Shown piece by piece: positions 23,901 through 36,800 of a DNA stretch of 64,000 bases (position 1 is the stretch's first letter; each line of letters starts with the position of its first letter). A program made the translations under genes and the position numbers. The notes under the pieces are model-generated. The model was not told the origin of the DNA. It did not search any database and saw nothing but the letters and a program-made list of their open reading frames with translations. Source of the stretch: Tubiluchus corallicola (lineage: Eukaryota; Priapulida; Priapulimorpha; Priapulimorphida; Tubiluchidae); the NCBI GenBank assembly GCA_030141605.1, contig JAQGDQ010000521.1, positions 91,870-155,869 on the forward strand. The letters are read 5' to 3'.

Positions 23901-26900
23901 GGGTAATGCATTTTTCTTTTTTAATGTTCATTTACAGTCATTCATTCATTCATGTTCGTAAGTGGTGCACACTTTGTATAGAGTATAATTAATGGCTCGG
24001 TGCCACTCATACGTGCCCGTCTCTAGAAGAGGATAAATAATTCACAAAATGTTTCTTTGGTTGCTAAAATGCAGAAAGTCTATGAAAATTTTAAATTATG
24101 CTGAGAAATAAAGGCTCAGCTAATTTGGATTATTTGTTGACTCTTGTAATTCACACAAAAAATTAATGAAATTAAGTAGATGGAAATGTATGTTTTGCTA
24201 TCAAGTTTATGAAATTTAAGCAGAACAGAACTCTCTATTTCATGATCAGAGTTAGCTAACCTTCGTAACAACACTTCCAATTGAAATATCAGCAGGGTGT
24301 AAATATTCAGTGTAAACTTTGCTTTATTAAATTGTTCCAAGATTAATTAAGTAATAGTGAAGAATTGTGCTATACCTGTATTGAAGATCATGTATTACTA
24401 ACTGTAGCATCTTAACTATACTGTAGTATCTTGTGCGGTCACGTGGAATTGATAAAAATCAAATGTCAGTGCCATTTCAATGCAAAACCGTACCTGTAGC
24501 TTCCTTTATAAAAATAATTATTGATACTACTAACTGTTATTTGACTTATGTGTGAATTTTAGTAAGTTTAATACCCCGGTATACATTAATTAGTACTGTT
24601 AATCTTATTGTTGAAGTTTTTACTGAGGAAGCAAAATCAGTATTTCATTTTGTTGTTAAATTTCATTGCTGTTTATTTTCAAATAATACGTTGGTTGATT
24701 TATTTTCATTAAAAGTTGCATAATAATTATGTTGTTGTATCATAATGTCATGTTAATAAAGGAGCTACTTTTTAACTTAAGTGACTTGAGCTACTTATTT
24801 GAACTGATTTACTTTGACAGTAATTGATTTCGCAAAAATAGGTAAATCACATTCTGTCAGTTGTATGCGCAAAAAAGATTTCATACGGTGTTGGCTGATA
24901 CCGCCAGTAAAAATTGCCAAACCTCATAACGCCCGCATGTATAATGCCAACCTCGCTTAATGCCGATAGTTTTGGCAAAACATACTTATATGGAGTAATA
25001 TTGTATTAATGCACCTCATTTTAATGAAAAAAACTCGCTTAACTTTTTTGCAATCTCAAAGCAGGTGGTATAAGGAGGTTTTGATTGTATCTCATAATGT
25101 CTTATTCAACACAGGTAGTATATGAATGCTTGTTATTAAGTCAAACAAAAAACAATATAACACACAGCTGAAGTAAACATTATACCATTATTATATATTT
25201 TCCAAAAATAGTACAATAATATATGAATATGCCAATTTAACTTTAGTTCTCAGCATTACAACACAGCACCCTTGCTAGCTTTAGTTAGACACTAAAATGT
25301 CAAAGTCGTGACACACACATACTGATGTCATCATTTATGGTTAATGACAGCAAGTGCCATGCATGCATGACTTACTGAACAAACTGTTACCATTTGTTAC
25401 AGTCAAGATACGTACACACTGATGTTACCTTGTTTACTGACACATTGTACACCTGTACTACATCTGCGTGGAAAGTCAATGTTAACTGTCACCGCTTGGC
25501 GGGGGGGTTACTGACACCATGTGTCACTGCATGCATGACTTACTGACATTGAAGTGTCACCATTTGCACGACACACACCAGACTGCTGCGTGTACACATC
25601 GAATTAGATTATAAGTGACAAAATTACAGTGCACATACTGCATTCCACAAACTAATGGGGCTGGTCAAGGACCGATTCAACCACTTGATGTTTTCCATTG
25701 TGGTTCCACCTATACTAATCGGGCCTTGACAGTGATCAGAACTGCAACTTTAAACTAGATCAATAATCTGGGATTATGTAGACTTGCCCAAAAACGGCTA
25801 AATGGCTCACAAACGACCATAAAATACTAAGAAATTCCACATAAACAAAAATATAAGATCAAATTCCAAATAAGGCAACTAGGAATTACAATATGGAAGC
25901 AATACTGATTAATGTGCAGACTTGTTGCGCTGCTGTGTCAGTCCACTCCAAAATTCAGAGTGTAAAAGCGTGATGCCAAACAAAACACGTCGACAATATT
26001 GCCACACGGCAGACGCAACAAGTCACAGCTGTCTCATCACAATTCTAGTAAATTAGTCTCAAAAACAACACCCCGTGAAAAATATATTTTAGAAATATGC
26101 AACATCGTGGTAAAGTGCCACAGTATGCCATTTGCAGAAGATGCACAAAGCACATTCACCAGAGTAAGCAATCAGCAAATAAAGATTAAAGCTGCTATCG
26201 TCAGTGTAGCTATTATACAAGCTACCTACTGAACACTGGAGCACCATCGCCACGATGTTTTTTGCATGTTAGCTATTATGATCAGTACAATGTTTATACT
26301 ACGAATTTTTATCCAGCAGCACTAACAACAATCACAGACACAAATAGAACACACTATTAAAGTGTATAATCATAGCAATGGGATGATTATTAACCTTTAC
26401 ATATCACGTACACTAATTGCCGTGTGTGAAAATCCACGGTAGCTGTGAAGCCTATCAAAAATGGGCAACTTGAACTAACAGAACCACGTGAATTTGATTT
26501 ACTGAAATTTGTTGTTAACAATGCTCTCGATGATGTCTGCAATAATCATTATTCATAAGAGTTTTAGCTGAAACAGGAAGTACAGAATAACTGTGTTTAA
26601 TGTAGTCACGCCAACAGAATTAAACGAATTTGTTTTACTTATGCAACAAAAAGAGAAACATTTTGCCACAAAAGTACTGCTGTAAACTCACCAGAACATT
26701 CTAATATAGGTGCGACATTTTGTCCAGAGAATTTAATAAAATTGAAAACATTTGTACTGATTGACTTTCCTTGCATGCTCCAAAAGCAATTCTAGTATTT
26801 GACAACACTGAAACAGCACCATTAAAATGCCACAGAAATTAAAAATCACTAGCGTCATGCATAAAACATTGCACATTATATCGTTCTATTGAACAAGCTA

Positions 26901-29900
26901 CTGCCTGAGCAGTTACTTGAGGGTGACATTTAGTGTTTAGTGTACAAAATACACGGGGGAGACAGTAAACAATCTTACATCTTTAACTAAATGAAGATGA
27001 AACCAATACCGAACTAAGTGTTTTACCATGTGCTAATAGAAATTTACGTATGGGGTGAGATATTACTGCTGCTAGATAATTATTGCTAAAACCTATGCTT
27101 GCGTGACAGACCCAAGTAATACCAGCAATGCCACAGTGAAAGAAACTCTATACATGGGATACAGCTTTAAGAAAATGTAGCAAATTTTGCTGCTTCACTT
27201 CTCTAGCATCATCTAGCTTCTCTAATCCACTGCATAGATCATCAAAAATATAACACTGTCATAAATAACTATTGACCATCCAGGTAGCTATCTCCGATAT
27301 TTCAGAGGTAATATAAACACAATTTTTTTAATATACATAAAATTGGTTATCTCATAATATAGAATAACACGAAAGCAGTTAACACGTTGGTTAGATAATT
27401 CAATAAGTGAACAGAAATGTCTATCTGCTATATTAAAACAATTGTAAATGAAAACAAAAATAAACACAATAACACGGTGCAGAGCAAATATACGCTGCTA
27501 TATAAATTGGAATTATCAATTATTTTGACTAAATGAGCAAACGTGAAAACAGCAACACAGAATATTAAAAGCTCAATTTTGAAATAAAGCTTTGGCTGTA
27601 TGAAATACACAAGTAAATATATAATATAATAGGCACTTTTACCCAAACTCTATCCGAGACAGACTACTCACCCGGCTACAGCTTGATTAAACACTAATCA
27701 ATAACTAATCAATATGCGATATCATTAGAAAAAATAACATTGCAAAATATTATTAAATATAATTGTATATGAAAAGTGTTCGTGAATAGAAAAGTCTTCA
27801 AAAATAATAATAATATTATGAATGAAAAACACGTTTTTGTCATTTTCAACGATTCAGTGACAATTTATCTTGCTGGTAACAGCAGCTTGTATTATTTTTT
27901 CTAGCTTAAATGTTTAAATTATGCTACAAATGTTTTTATTACTTTGTCCAACAACAGGAAATTGTAATCAAAACATAATAAATATCCCACTTGTAATAAT
28001 TTTCTAGAAAAGTTGACAAATTCAACTCTAAAGCTTAAGATAACGAATTTTCAACACAAACTGACAACAGCATGCAAAAATAAAAACTTCTTGTAACTTA
28101 TTATAAGTACGCATGTTAACAAGCTATAATGCGTCTGCAGCTAAATGATAAATTTTCCAAAAGACCCAGTCTCTGGGTTTACTAAAACTAAAAATTAAGT
28201 GGTAAATTTCAAAAATATTCAAGTAGCAATAAATTTATTTGAAAAAAACGAAGGCCAGCTGCTTAACAAAAGAAAAGAGGACAACTAAAATGAAGAAAAT
28301 CTTCAGGATTACTGCCTCATACCTGCTTAGAAACATTCTTTATCTAAAATATGTAGGTAGCCTATTCAAATAATTATTTTACTTAAAACAGAAACTTACG
28401 AGTTACAAACAACGAATGTTTCTAAGCATGCAGAAGATGCAGTAATCTTGAACATTTTTACTTTTGTACTCCTGTTTTCCTCGTTAACTGACTTGCCTTG
28501 CATTTTTTAAAAATATCGTTAACATTTATTTTTGTAAGTACAGGGTAAAAATTGTCCTTATCGTATTGTAAGGCCATTAATGCATACAAAAATTTAAATG
28601 AAAAAAAGGTTCATCCAAAATTAAACTGCTGCAAAACATACGCCTTCCATTTTCCCTGTACGTTTGATATTACTCCATACTTTATAAATTAAGCGAAATT
28701 AAGTGCCCTAGAATCGATGATACTGATACCATTCATCTACGATAAGTCAAACCAAACATTTAAGCTAAACTTGTTACGGTAAACTACCATTAAAATTGTA
28801 ATAGTCACCTGATAATGCGCTCCACCTTAACAGAACGTAAAGACTACAGTTAGCACTGACATTATTGCACATTAATTAATCAATAATTATAATAATTATA
28901 ATAATTAGTTTGGCTCGCTAGTGAATCTCCGAAAATGAAGAATCCAAACTAAATTAAATCTAGTATATAATAATAAATGAAAATACAATGGACAGGCCAA
29001 AACATGCCTAAATTCTGAGTATATATAACACGTATAATGATAGGAAACACATTAAAGGTGATACATAGACATAAACGTAAACAAAAATAACAATCGCATC
29101 TTGCAGATTAGTTTGCATAACGCAAGGTCGGTTTATTTTTTTCCGAAAAAGCCAATTATAAGAAAGGCACTTAATCAAAAAAAGAAAGAGAAAAACTTGC
29201 ATGCTAAAATACATTAAACTCGAACTCTCTCGCACTCTATAAAACTCAAAATCAACCCCGTCGTGTCGAGAGTTCTAAATACGTTTGCTTGTGAAAATGA
29301 ACAAAAACTAAACATTATCAATAATATAAACTGCGTTCCGGCTTTAAAGGAATCAATTCGGTTAGGTAAAACTCGCTCAAAAGGGAGCAGTTTCCAATAC
29401 GGTCGTGTTGAATTTGTGAGAATGTAGCGTTTCGATAGAAAAACGTAAATCGAATGAGACTGAAAAACATTATCACTAGCTTTATACTTGTCGGAATAAA
29501 AATAAACACATACGTACAGATAATGTATATAAATCATTGTAAAATAACTCTTGACTAAATACCATCGTAATAAAGTTGGTAAAATTTAAGAAACAAAACC
29601 CCGTCAAAAACGGTCTCGGGCAGAAATAAGTATAAATGCTAATATTAAGGATGATCACAAAGTCTTGTACACGCTGGACGTTTTACTCACGTTACTGGAG
29701 TTAACATTGAGCTACATAATAATAGTAAAGAAAACAAAGCACCCGTGCCGAGCGAATGCTTTGAAACATAGCACCTATGTTTTAAATAGTATGTGGAATT
29801 GAAAAAAACAAAACAAAACAAGCGGAACCGAGGTATCCAGGTTCCGACTTAAATCCGATTTCAAAAAAACAATCAAATGAATTGATTAAATCACCTACAT

Positions 29901-29993
29901 GATCAGAAAGCAATCGATACAAGAATGAACACATGCAATAGTGACCGATAAATATCTAAACAGCAAACGCATCCACACAGAGCAGCAGTCAAC
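20973..29993. other. Convergent intergenic interval, probable 3' UTRs
   Basis: Nine kb without a recognisable gene, between the SLC6 stop (plus) and the TRIM-NHL stop (minus). Possible plus-strand poly(A) signals are ATTAAA at 21535-21540, AATAAA at 22970-22975 and AATAAA at 24755-24760. To about 25.08 kb the plus strand is T-rich; beyond it, A-rich. Inside the genes the sense strand is T-rich, so both UTRs may be several kb long and meet near 25 kb. A miniature element sits at 24914-25088. Confidence 0.55.
24914..25088. mobile_element. Miniature inverted-repeat element, pogo/Tigger-like family B, copy 1
   Basis: Left end GCCAAACCTCATAACGCCC, interior TATAATGCCAACCTCGCTTAATGCC-like, right end GGAGGTTTTGATTG. 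The ends are imperfect inverted repeats, and the interior aligns along its length with 49594-49782. It is too short to encode a transposase. Confidence 0.65.
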
Positions 29994-30804
29994 TTACATG
30001 ATGTACAGCGTGTTCAACACAAGTACGTGGTGGTTGTTTTTGGCCAAGGTAACAATATAGCCTTCCGAAGTGATCTTCAATCCGCAACAGCGACTTACTT
30101 TAACGTACGGACATTCAAACTCAGACAAAATTGATCCATCGCGATGAAACACGGCAACGTGAAAACGGTTGCCATGGGAATCACCGACCAACACATCTCC
30201 AGCGTCGCTGATATCAATACCATTGGGAAAGCAAGTGATGTTTTCACATCCAATGCGGCGAAGGAAATGGCCTTCCTCATCAAAGACGACGACGCAGTGG
30301 CCCTTGAAGTCGCAGACGTAGTATTCTTTACCACTGATAGCAATATCTGATGGTTCTCTCATGTAGTCACTGCAGTCAAACCATTTCAGTAAATCCCCGA
30401 CCTCTGATATGCGAAATACGGTAGGTGACACACTGTCCACGGCAACGATGTGTCCCTGGTGAGTGATCGCCAAGCCAGCTACAATGTCGATGTATCGGAT
30501 TGCTATCTTCTTGATAAAATGGCCGTTCTTCGTGAAGATCTGCATGCGGGAGCGTTCATTCCCACGGTCACAGACGACAAACTTACCTGAACTTCGTATC
30601 ACTGCGACTTTTCGAGGATACCACAATTGCCCCTCTTCTCGTCCCGGGATGCCAAACTGATACTTGAACTCACCAGTTTTCTCAAACACCTGAACACGAT
30701 GATTGTTAGTATCGGCAACTATGATGTCTTCATCAGTACCAAGACAAAATCCATGTGGGGAATTGAACTGGGTCTTACCAGGTCCAAGCTGACCAAACTT
30801 ACAC
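29994..30804 (-). CDS. TRIM-NHL exon 12: complete NHL propeller and stop
   Basis: A single exon encoding the NHL domain from [10 protein letters not shown] to LNTLYIM, with TAA at 29994-29996. The reading frame extends past the acceptor to 30878 only by chance; the acceptor ATTACACAG ends at 30805. The stop overlaps a donor-like GTAAGT (29992-29997), so a longer spliced C-terminus is possible. Confidence 0.9.
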
Positions 30805-33800
30805 CTGTGTAATAGTAAATACAAAGGCATTTCAGTCACACAGATCGCTATTGCAAAAATAAGTGCCATACCTAGCAACTACAACAGCACAGAAGCCACT
30901 GGTAGCAACAATAGTATTATTTACCTTATTTGCATAGTATTTAGCTTCCCTGATGTTGCACGAACGGGTACATTAGGATTTATCCCGCCAGGACCATTAA
31001 AATTTCCACCTGGAAATCCTGCAAAACATTTGTTGTTATAAGAAATGCAAGAAAGCATATGAAAACCCTCACTAGGTTGAAAGCATATGAAAACCTGATG
31101 AATATCAAAGTTACACTCCATATGCTAAAAACAAAACAGTTGCAGGATTGCATGTTGCATGCTTTTCAAACTTTAGCAGGTCAAATGATACTTGCAGAAA
31201 AACCAACTCCTAAGTTAAGACAAGGCAGATGCTGGCGCAGAGTGTTTTGTAAGTTTTTCACAATAATAGGATAGCACGTTCAGGTTGTTGTTTATTTATT
31301 TTTTGCCAAATTGATTTTTCTGCTCACTAAATAACAAATAAGTCAGAACTTTCTATATCAGTACACACAGGGTGTGATTTAATTTTAAAAGTGTGCAGCA
31401 AGTTGCTGCACAGCTGACCTTAAGCCAGTGATACCAATTTCTCCCAAATGGGTCCCGTGCCTCAGAGGCCTCATACTAGAGAGTAGGGCATATATGCATC
31501 TATGCTTGTTAGTATATATCGGCAAATATGCTATGCATTTTCGGCTGTTATGCTGTCAGTATACACGTGCCACATGGCAGATAAGTCATTGTATGCAACG
31601 ACAACTAATATAACAGAGCACTTAACCAGCAAAAATCAGCCAGTTGTTGAATTGTGTGTAAAAATATCGAAACACTAACCGTATATATTTTAGTCAAATA
31701 TATTTGTATTATGTCTGTTTCCTTTTGCATTTTTATGCTTAAAAACCAGTGTCACTTGATGCCAGTTTTATACGGCAGAGAGCTCTGTGGCAAAATATAA
31801 AGTAGCCCATATTCAAACAGCTGGGTGGTGTACACAAAGTATTTTTACTTTTAATTTCACATTTGTTAATACGCACTTTGAAGTGGTGATCTACACATTT
31901 TGTTTGTTACTTGTCGGGCTTAAAAATTTAGCTGTTTGGTTCATTAATTCATACACACTGCAATTTTTAAGAACACGTTTTAATTGCTTACCATTCTGTC
32001 ATAGTAATACAAAACCTATAACAGCATATTTTCACGATTTTACAGACTTTAGCTGGGAACCTGGGGCTCATCAAAATTCTTCCAGTAGGCACACCCTAAG
32101 GCCGGCTCTGGATTACTGCACAAGGTTTAATGCATACAAACATGACCTGTCACACATAACAGAATCTATTACAAAGTAAAAATTGGGGAAAATTCTGACT
32201 GGATGTTACTCATATAACAAGATATAACAGAGTTATAATTAGAGATATTTTCCGCCACCGTCTTAAAAACACAGATCTTAAACGCTTTTTGAAGAGCTGA
32301 AGTCTGCTGCGGTAATACTGCTTTTTTCTTCCCTGGGGATCGGAGTAGCCATTGCCAACAAGGCTTTTGCTCTGATGCGAACAACTATCCCTGAAGACAA
32401 CATAAGTAAACATAGTAAGTAACATACCTGGCGTCGGCTGAGACAGGAAATTCGCCATTGATGTGTTGTTCAAATTAAGGATATTCATGTCCATATTTGT
32501 AAGTGTATTGATTTGATCAAGAGGAGAACTCTTCCCACTGCTCATAAGACCTAAAAAACATATATCTCTATAACTAGGTCAACACCAATCAGCAGATGGC
32601 CATCTCCCTCAGTTTAAATACAGTCGACTAGGAAGTGATCTTCTAAAAAAAGCTTAAATGAATTAATCTACATGGGACTCAACAATGTAATGCCTTTCTA
32701 CTATTATTTGTTTCTTTTTAAAAGAAATGCCGCACTCTAAGAAAAAGTAAATTCGTTGTTTGATGGAATAGGCTTGATCACCAAGTTCAAAACTAGGATC
32801 TAAATACCAACAGAAAAGTTTTTCAAATTGCAGGTAGGTAAAGCAGCCAACAAAAACTAAAGGTTATCACAAATTTTGTTTGTTAAAGGAAAGGTATCCT
32901 TTTTTGTGGCTTTTCATTAATCCCATCATCGTTATAATCGTCGTCGTCATCATCATCGCCATCATGAACATCATTGTTACCACTGTCATAATCACTACCA
33001 TCATTAACAGTCTATACGTATGTTAAAATACAACTTACTTCCAGTTCCAACTAACCCGGTTGAAGTATTGAGAGCAGCGGCTGTATTCAGCAGATTAAGG
33101 ATGTCAGCAGAAGGAGGCAGTCCAAGAGGAGCCTGGCTTTGTGCTGGAAATCCTAAACTAGTGCCTCCAGCAGAAACACCCAGCTGAGACAAGCCGGAAA
33201 CATTGTTCACTGTCAGTCCAGGAATCACCTGACCATTGATTGTTATCAGACCTGAAAATAAAACAATATCCTCTTAGAGGCGAGTAGAACTAGGCAGCTA
33301 AAGGAAAATAAAGTAACGATAAGTATGGTCAATAAAATTCTGATCAGTTAAACTAAAACACCTGCCTATGATTTTCTGGGGCAGTACCGACGTAGTGGTA
33401 TTCTATGACAGTACGTTTGTAAAAAATTCGAAGCAGATTGAATTCTTCTACAGTATAACATAGTGAAATTGAATCATAATCTTTTACTTTCTTTCTTAAA
33501 ACAAGTGCTACACTAATTAGAATGCATGTTTTCATACCCCTTGATAATTTCAGTATAAAATTATCCATTATCAGCGGCGGATTATGATTTTATGGGCCTT
33601 AGGCTTGAGCTTGGAACGGGCCTTTTAAATGTTGCTACACTGCTGAGCTGACGTGTTTTTGTGGAGCTCTCGTCGTTTGTAAGTTTGTTTAATTTTGTGA
33701 GTTTTTGCCCACCGATTGTGATAAAATGGACTTTTCAGAAATTATAAATGACTTTGCCCCAGAAAAATTCGGAAACTGAAATTTTGAACTTAAACTTAAA

Positions 33801-36800
33801 CTGTGTAAACGTGAATTGTGTAAACTTAAATTGTGTAAACTTGAATTGTGTAAACTTAAATTGTGTAAACTTGATTTGTGTAAACCCAATTTGAAATATA
33901 GTGACTGACTTTTGAAAAAAAGAGCCCCTTGCTCTTTTGTCAATTTATTTTTTTTAACAAAAAAAAATTGTTTTCGTTTTATTTTGCCTGGCCCCTTTTG
34001 ATCCCGGGCCTTAGGCTTCAGCCTATTCAGCCTATAGGGCTATCCACTACAGTCCATTATTCTTGCTAGTAGAATTTTTAGATACCTATTACATAATTTT
34101 AATAACTTTGATAACAATGTAAATACAGCATTAATATGCACAAAAATATAAAAAATCTTATATAATCAAAATTTACTTTTGTCAAATTTGATTTGGGTTT
34201 TATTCAAGGCACAAAAATATATATGGCTTTCCTTATAGCATGCAGTATGTCAGAGTATGCGAGAGTGTTCATTTCTTTAAAACTAGTCTATTTAATCCAT
34301 TTCACACAATATTCACATAGTGCAATGAGTTCAACAGAAGATCCTTTCGAAATTCAATGTTTTTAATTTGGCTCCCAAAGTTTCAATGATGTGTTTTTAA
34401 TTCATGCTGTAATCTATATACAATCCTGGTCCCAAGTAAGCTAAAGGAACTGAGATCCATCCCATCAAAGAAGCCATTTACTTGCACAAAAAAACACAAT
34501 TGTCATGCAGTTTAATTCAAATTTAGTTATTAACCATAATGAAATCGAAAAACCAGGTTGTTTGTCTGATATGGCCTAGCAAAGAAAAGTTGCGGAATGA
34601 AATAATCTAGCATAGCAGCGTGAGTGCACCATTCAAATGGCCTATTTTATTAGCATTTACTAACTATGTTCTGTAGCAGTTAGCAAGTACTGTATTTTTA
34701 TTCTCTCAGATGAGGCACTAAATCAACACAGGTACATTAGCAACCCTTTCAACATGTACACATCTCACTCAGCAAGACGATCACTCAGCAAGTTTTCCTG
34801 GCAAATTTAAAAGGCTCAATGTTGCTTAACTACAGTTGTTAAACACACACTTTTACTACTCAATTATTCCCTTTACCCACACAAATCAAGTCCTACATAT
34901 TTTTGTTACAACTACCAACTAGTATGCATATAGTAATGTGTGAACTACGGATGCAGGCGCTAAAAAACAACTTACCTTGTGCGTTGATGTTGACATTTCC
35001 AAGTTTGCTTAGTTCCTGAAGACTGGTTATGTGTCCATTACCTATGTCAGAAGACACGCTGTCGCTCATGGTGGGACTGTGAGAGTTGCGTGACAGGCTG
35101 CGATCAGACTGCATCATGGGAGGAACCGGCATCGGTGGCGGCATTGTGGTGAAATCCTTATTAAAAAGTAAAAATTATATGGCAGTCAAAGGAAAACCAA
35201 TGAAAAACAAGAATTTAATATTTAATACAGGAAGCAATTTTTTAATTAATACTCACATTTGTATGGAGAACAACATACACAAACTAAGGAGTGTTAAATA
35301 ATTCCGATTTATGCAAAGTCAACAGACTCGTCAAAAAGAAGCAGTTTCTAGTTTTCATTCTAATTTCCGTTAGTCTAAAAAGTCAACAACATGTTGACCA
35401 ACAGCTCTAAATGTCAAAAACCTAAATTCATTACTTGCTGTTTATATTCACATTAATTTTGGATTACTCATTGTGACCATATACTAGTTATACAACTGGA
35501 CTATAAATCAATATACAGTAACGCCGCTTAATAGACTCACCTTGGGACGGAAGTGTTTTGAGCCAATTAACAGACTGAACATATTAACTGGTGGGTGTTG
35601 TACTACTGGTATAGTATTAAACTTATTAAAAATGTTAACTTACAGGTGCAATGACATGGGACGCTTGCTTGGGACTGATAACACCAGCAAGTGAAAACAC
35701 GTCGCTGTCAAATGACGAATGCATAGACGTCGGTGAAGGAACATGCGGGTGAGAGTTTGGTATAGGTTTCTCATCACTTTGCTCAAAAGTTCTAAAACAT
35801 CACAATCACAACTGACAAAAAAAATTTTGCAAGACAGAAAAATACAGATGTGGTCAAAAATATTACGTGTAGATATTACGTACCACTTTGATAATTTCTT
35901 TAGTGAAATAACAACGAGAAAGTGAATCACACAAAGTTATTAAGCAAAAGATTGGATTAAAAACAGGCACCTATTAATTTAATTAGGGTTGTTAAAAAGA
36001 AACAAAGACATGAAACTGATACCGAAATCAATTTTTTTTCTGAAAATCGAACCAATACTGAACAGCTATCCCAGCCGAAAAGAAAATGAAAACCGATATG
36101 AAAATGGGAATCAGGTCTTTGAAAACTGATCAATTAATAACATTTAAGAAATTCTTAAAACCATTTTAATAACTGTGCTACATGACTAGCATCAAAGCAA
36201 ATTACTATAGTGGCACAAAGTTGCCCAGGATTCAAATTTGCAAACTAGTAACTTCGTAACTGCAATGATGTAAGTTTGCAATGATAAAATACAACTTTTA
36301 TTATTATACAAAATGGCGAATTTGTTGCAATGGCAGCACAAAAAACTTTTGGCGAGACAATTCAAATTACTGAAGTCACATGACAAGGACTAAAAATTTG
36401 CTACTCTCAATTAAACACTAATCAAAGTTTGACTCGGATTATCTGTAAAGTGTAGGCTATACAGTGTACAGAGCAAGCAACCGAAGGTATCGTTGATCGT
36501 TTACTTAAGACAACAATTTAATTTACATTGACTCATCTAATTTTAATGTTTGGTGACTAGTTATTTTTCCTAGTAAGATATTTTCTGTTTGTTATTAGAA
36601 AATTTTTATGGCACAGTTATGCTGATAAGATTTTGGCACCAATACATACCGTATATACTCGCATATAAGCCGAATTTAGAACTATAAAATACAATACTGA
36701 AATCAGGGGGTCGGCTTATATGCGCATGAAACAAAATGAACACAAGGACAGACACTAATGCCAATTTTCCAGCCACACATTTTCATCGCTATCCGACTCT

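Noticed and set aside
25999-26232. 77-codon plus-strand frame in the convergent interval
   Set aside because: No family resemblance. The region reads as probable 3' UTR of the opposite-strand gene.
30805-30878. Hydrophobic N-terminal extension ([14 protein letters not shown]...) before the NHL domain, suggesting a secreted NHL protein
   Set aside because: It lies in the intron: the acceptor ATTACACAG at 30805-30813 joins exon 11 in phase, giving a Brat-like CKFG start instead.
33689-33943. Minus-strand frame with repeated SLHN peptides
   Set aside because: Direct translation of the 15-bp tandem repeat in an intron of the TRIM-NHL gene.
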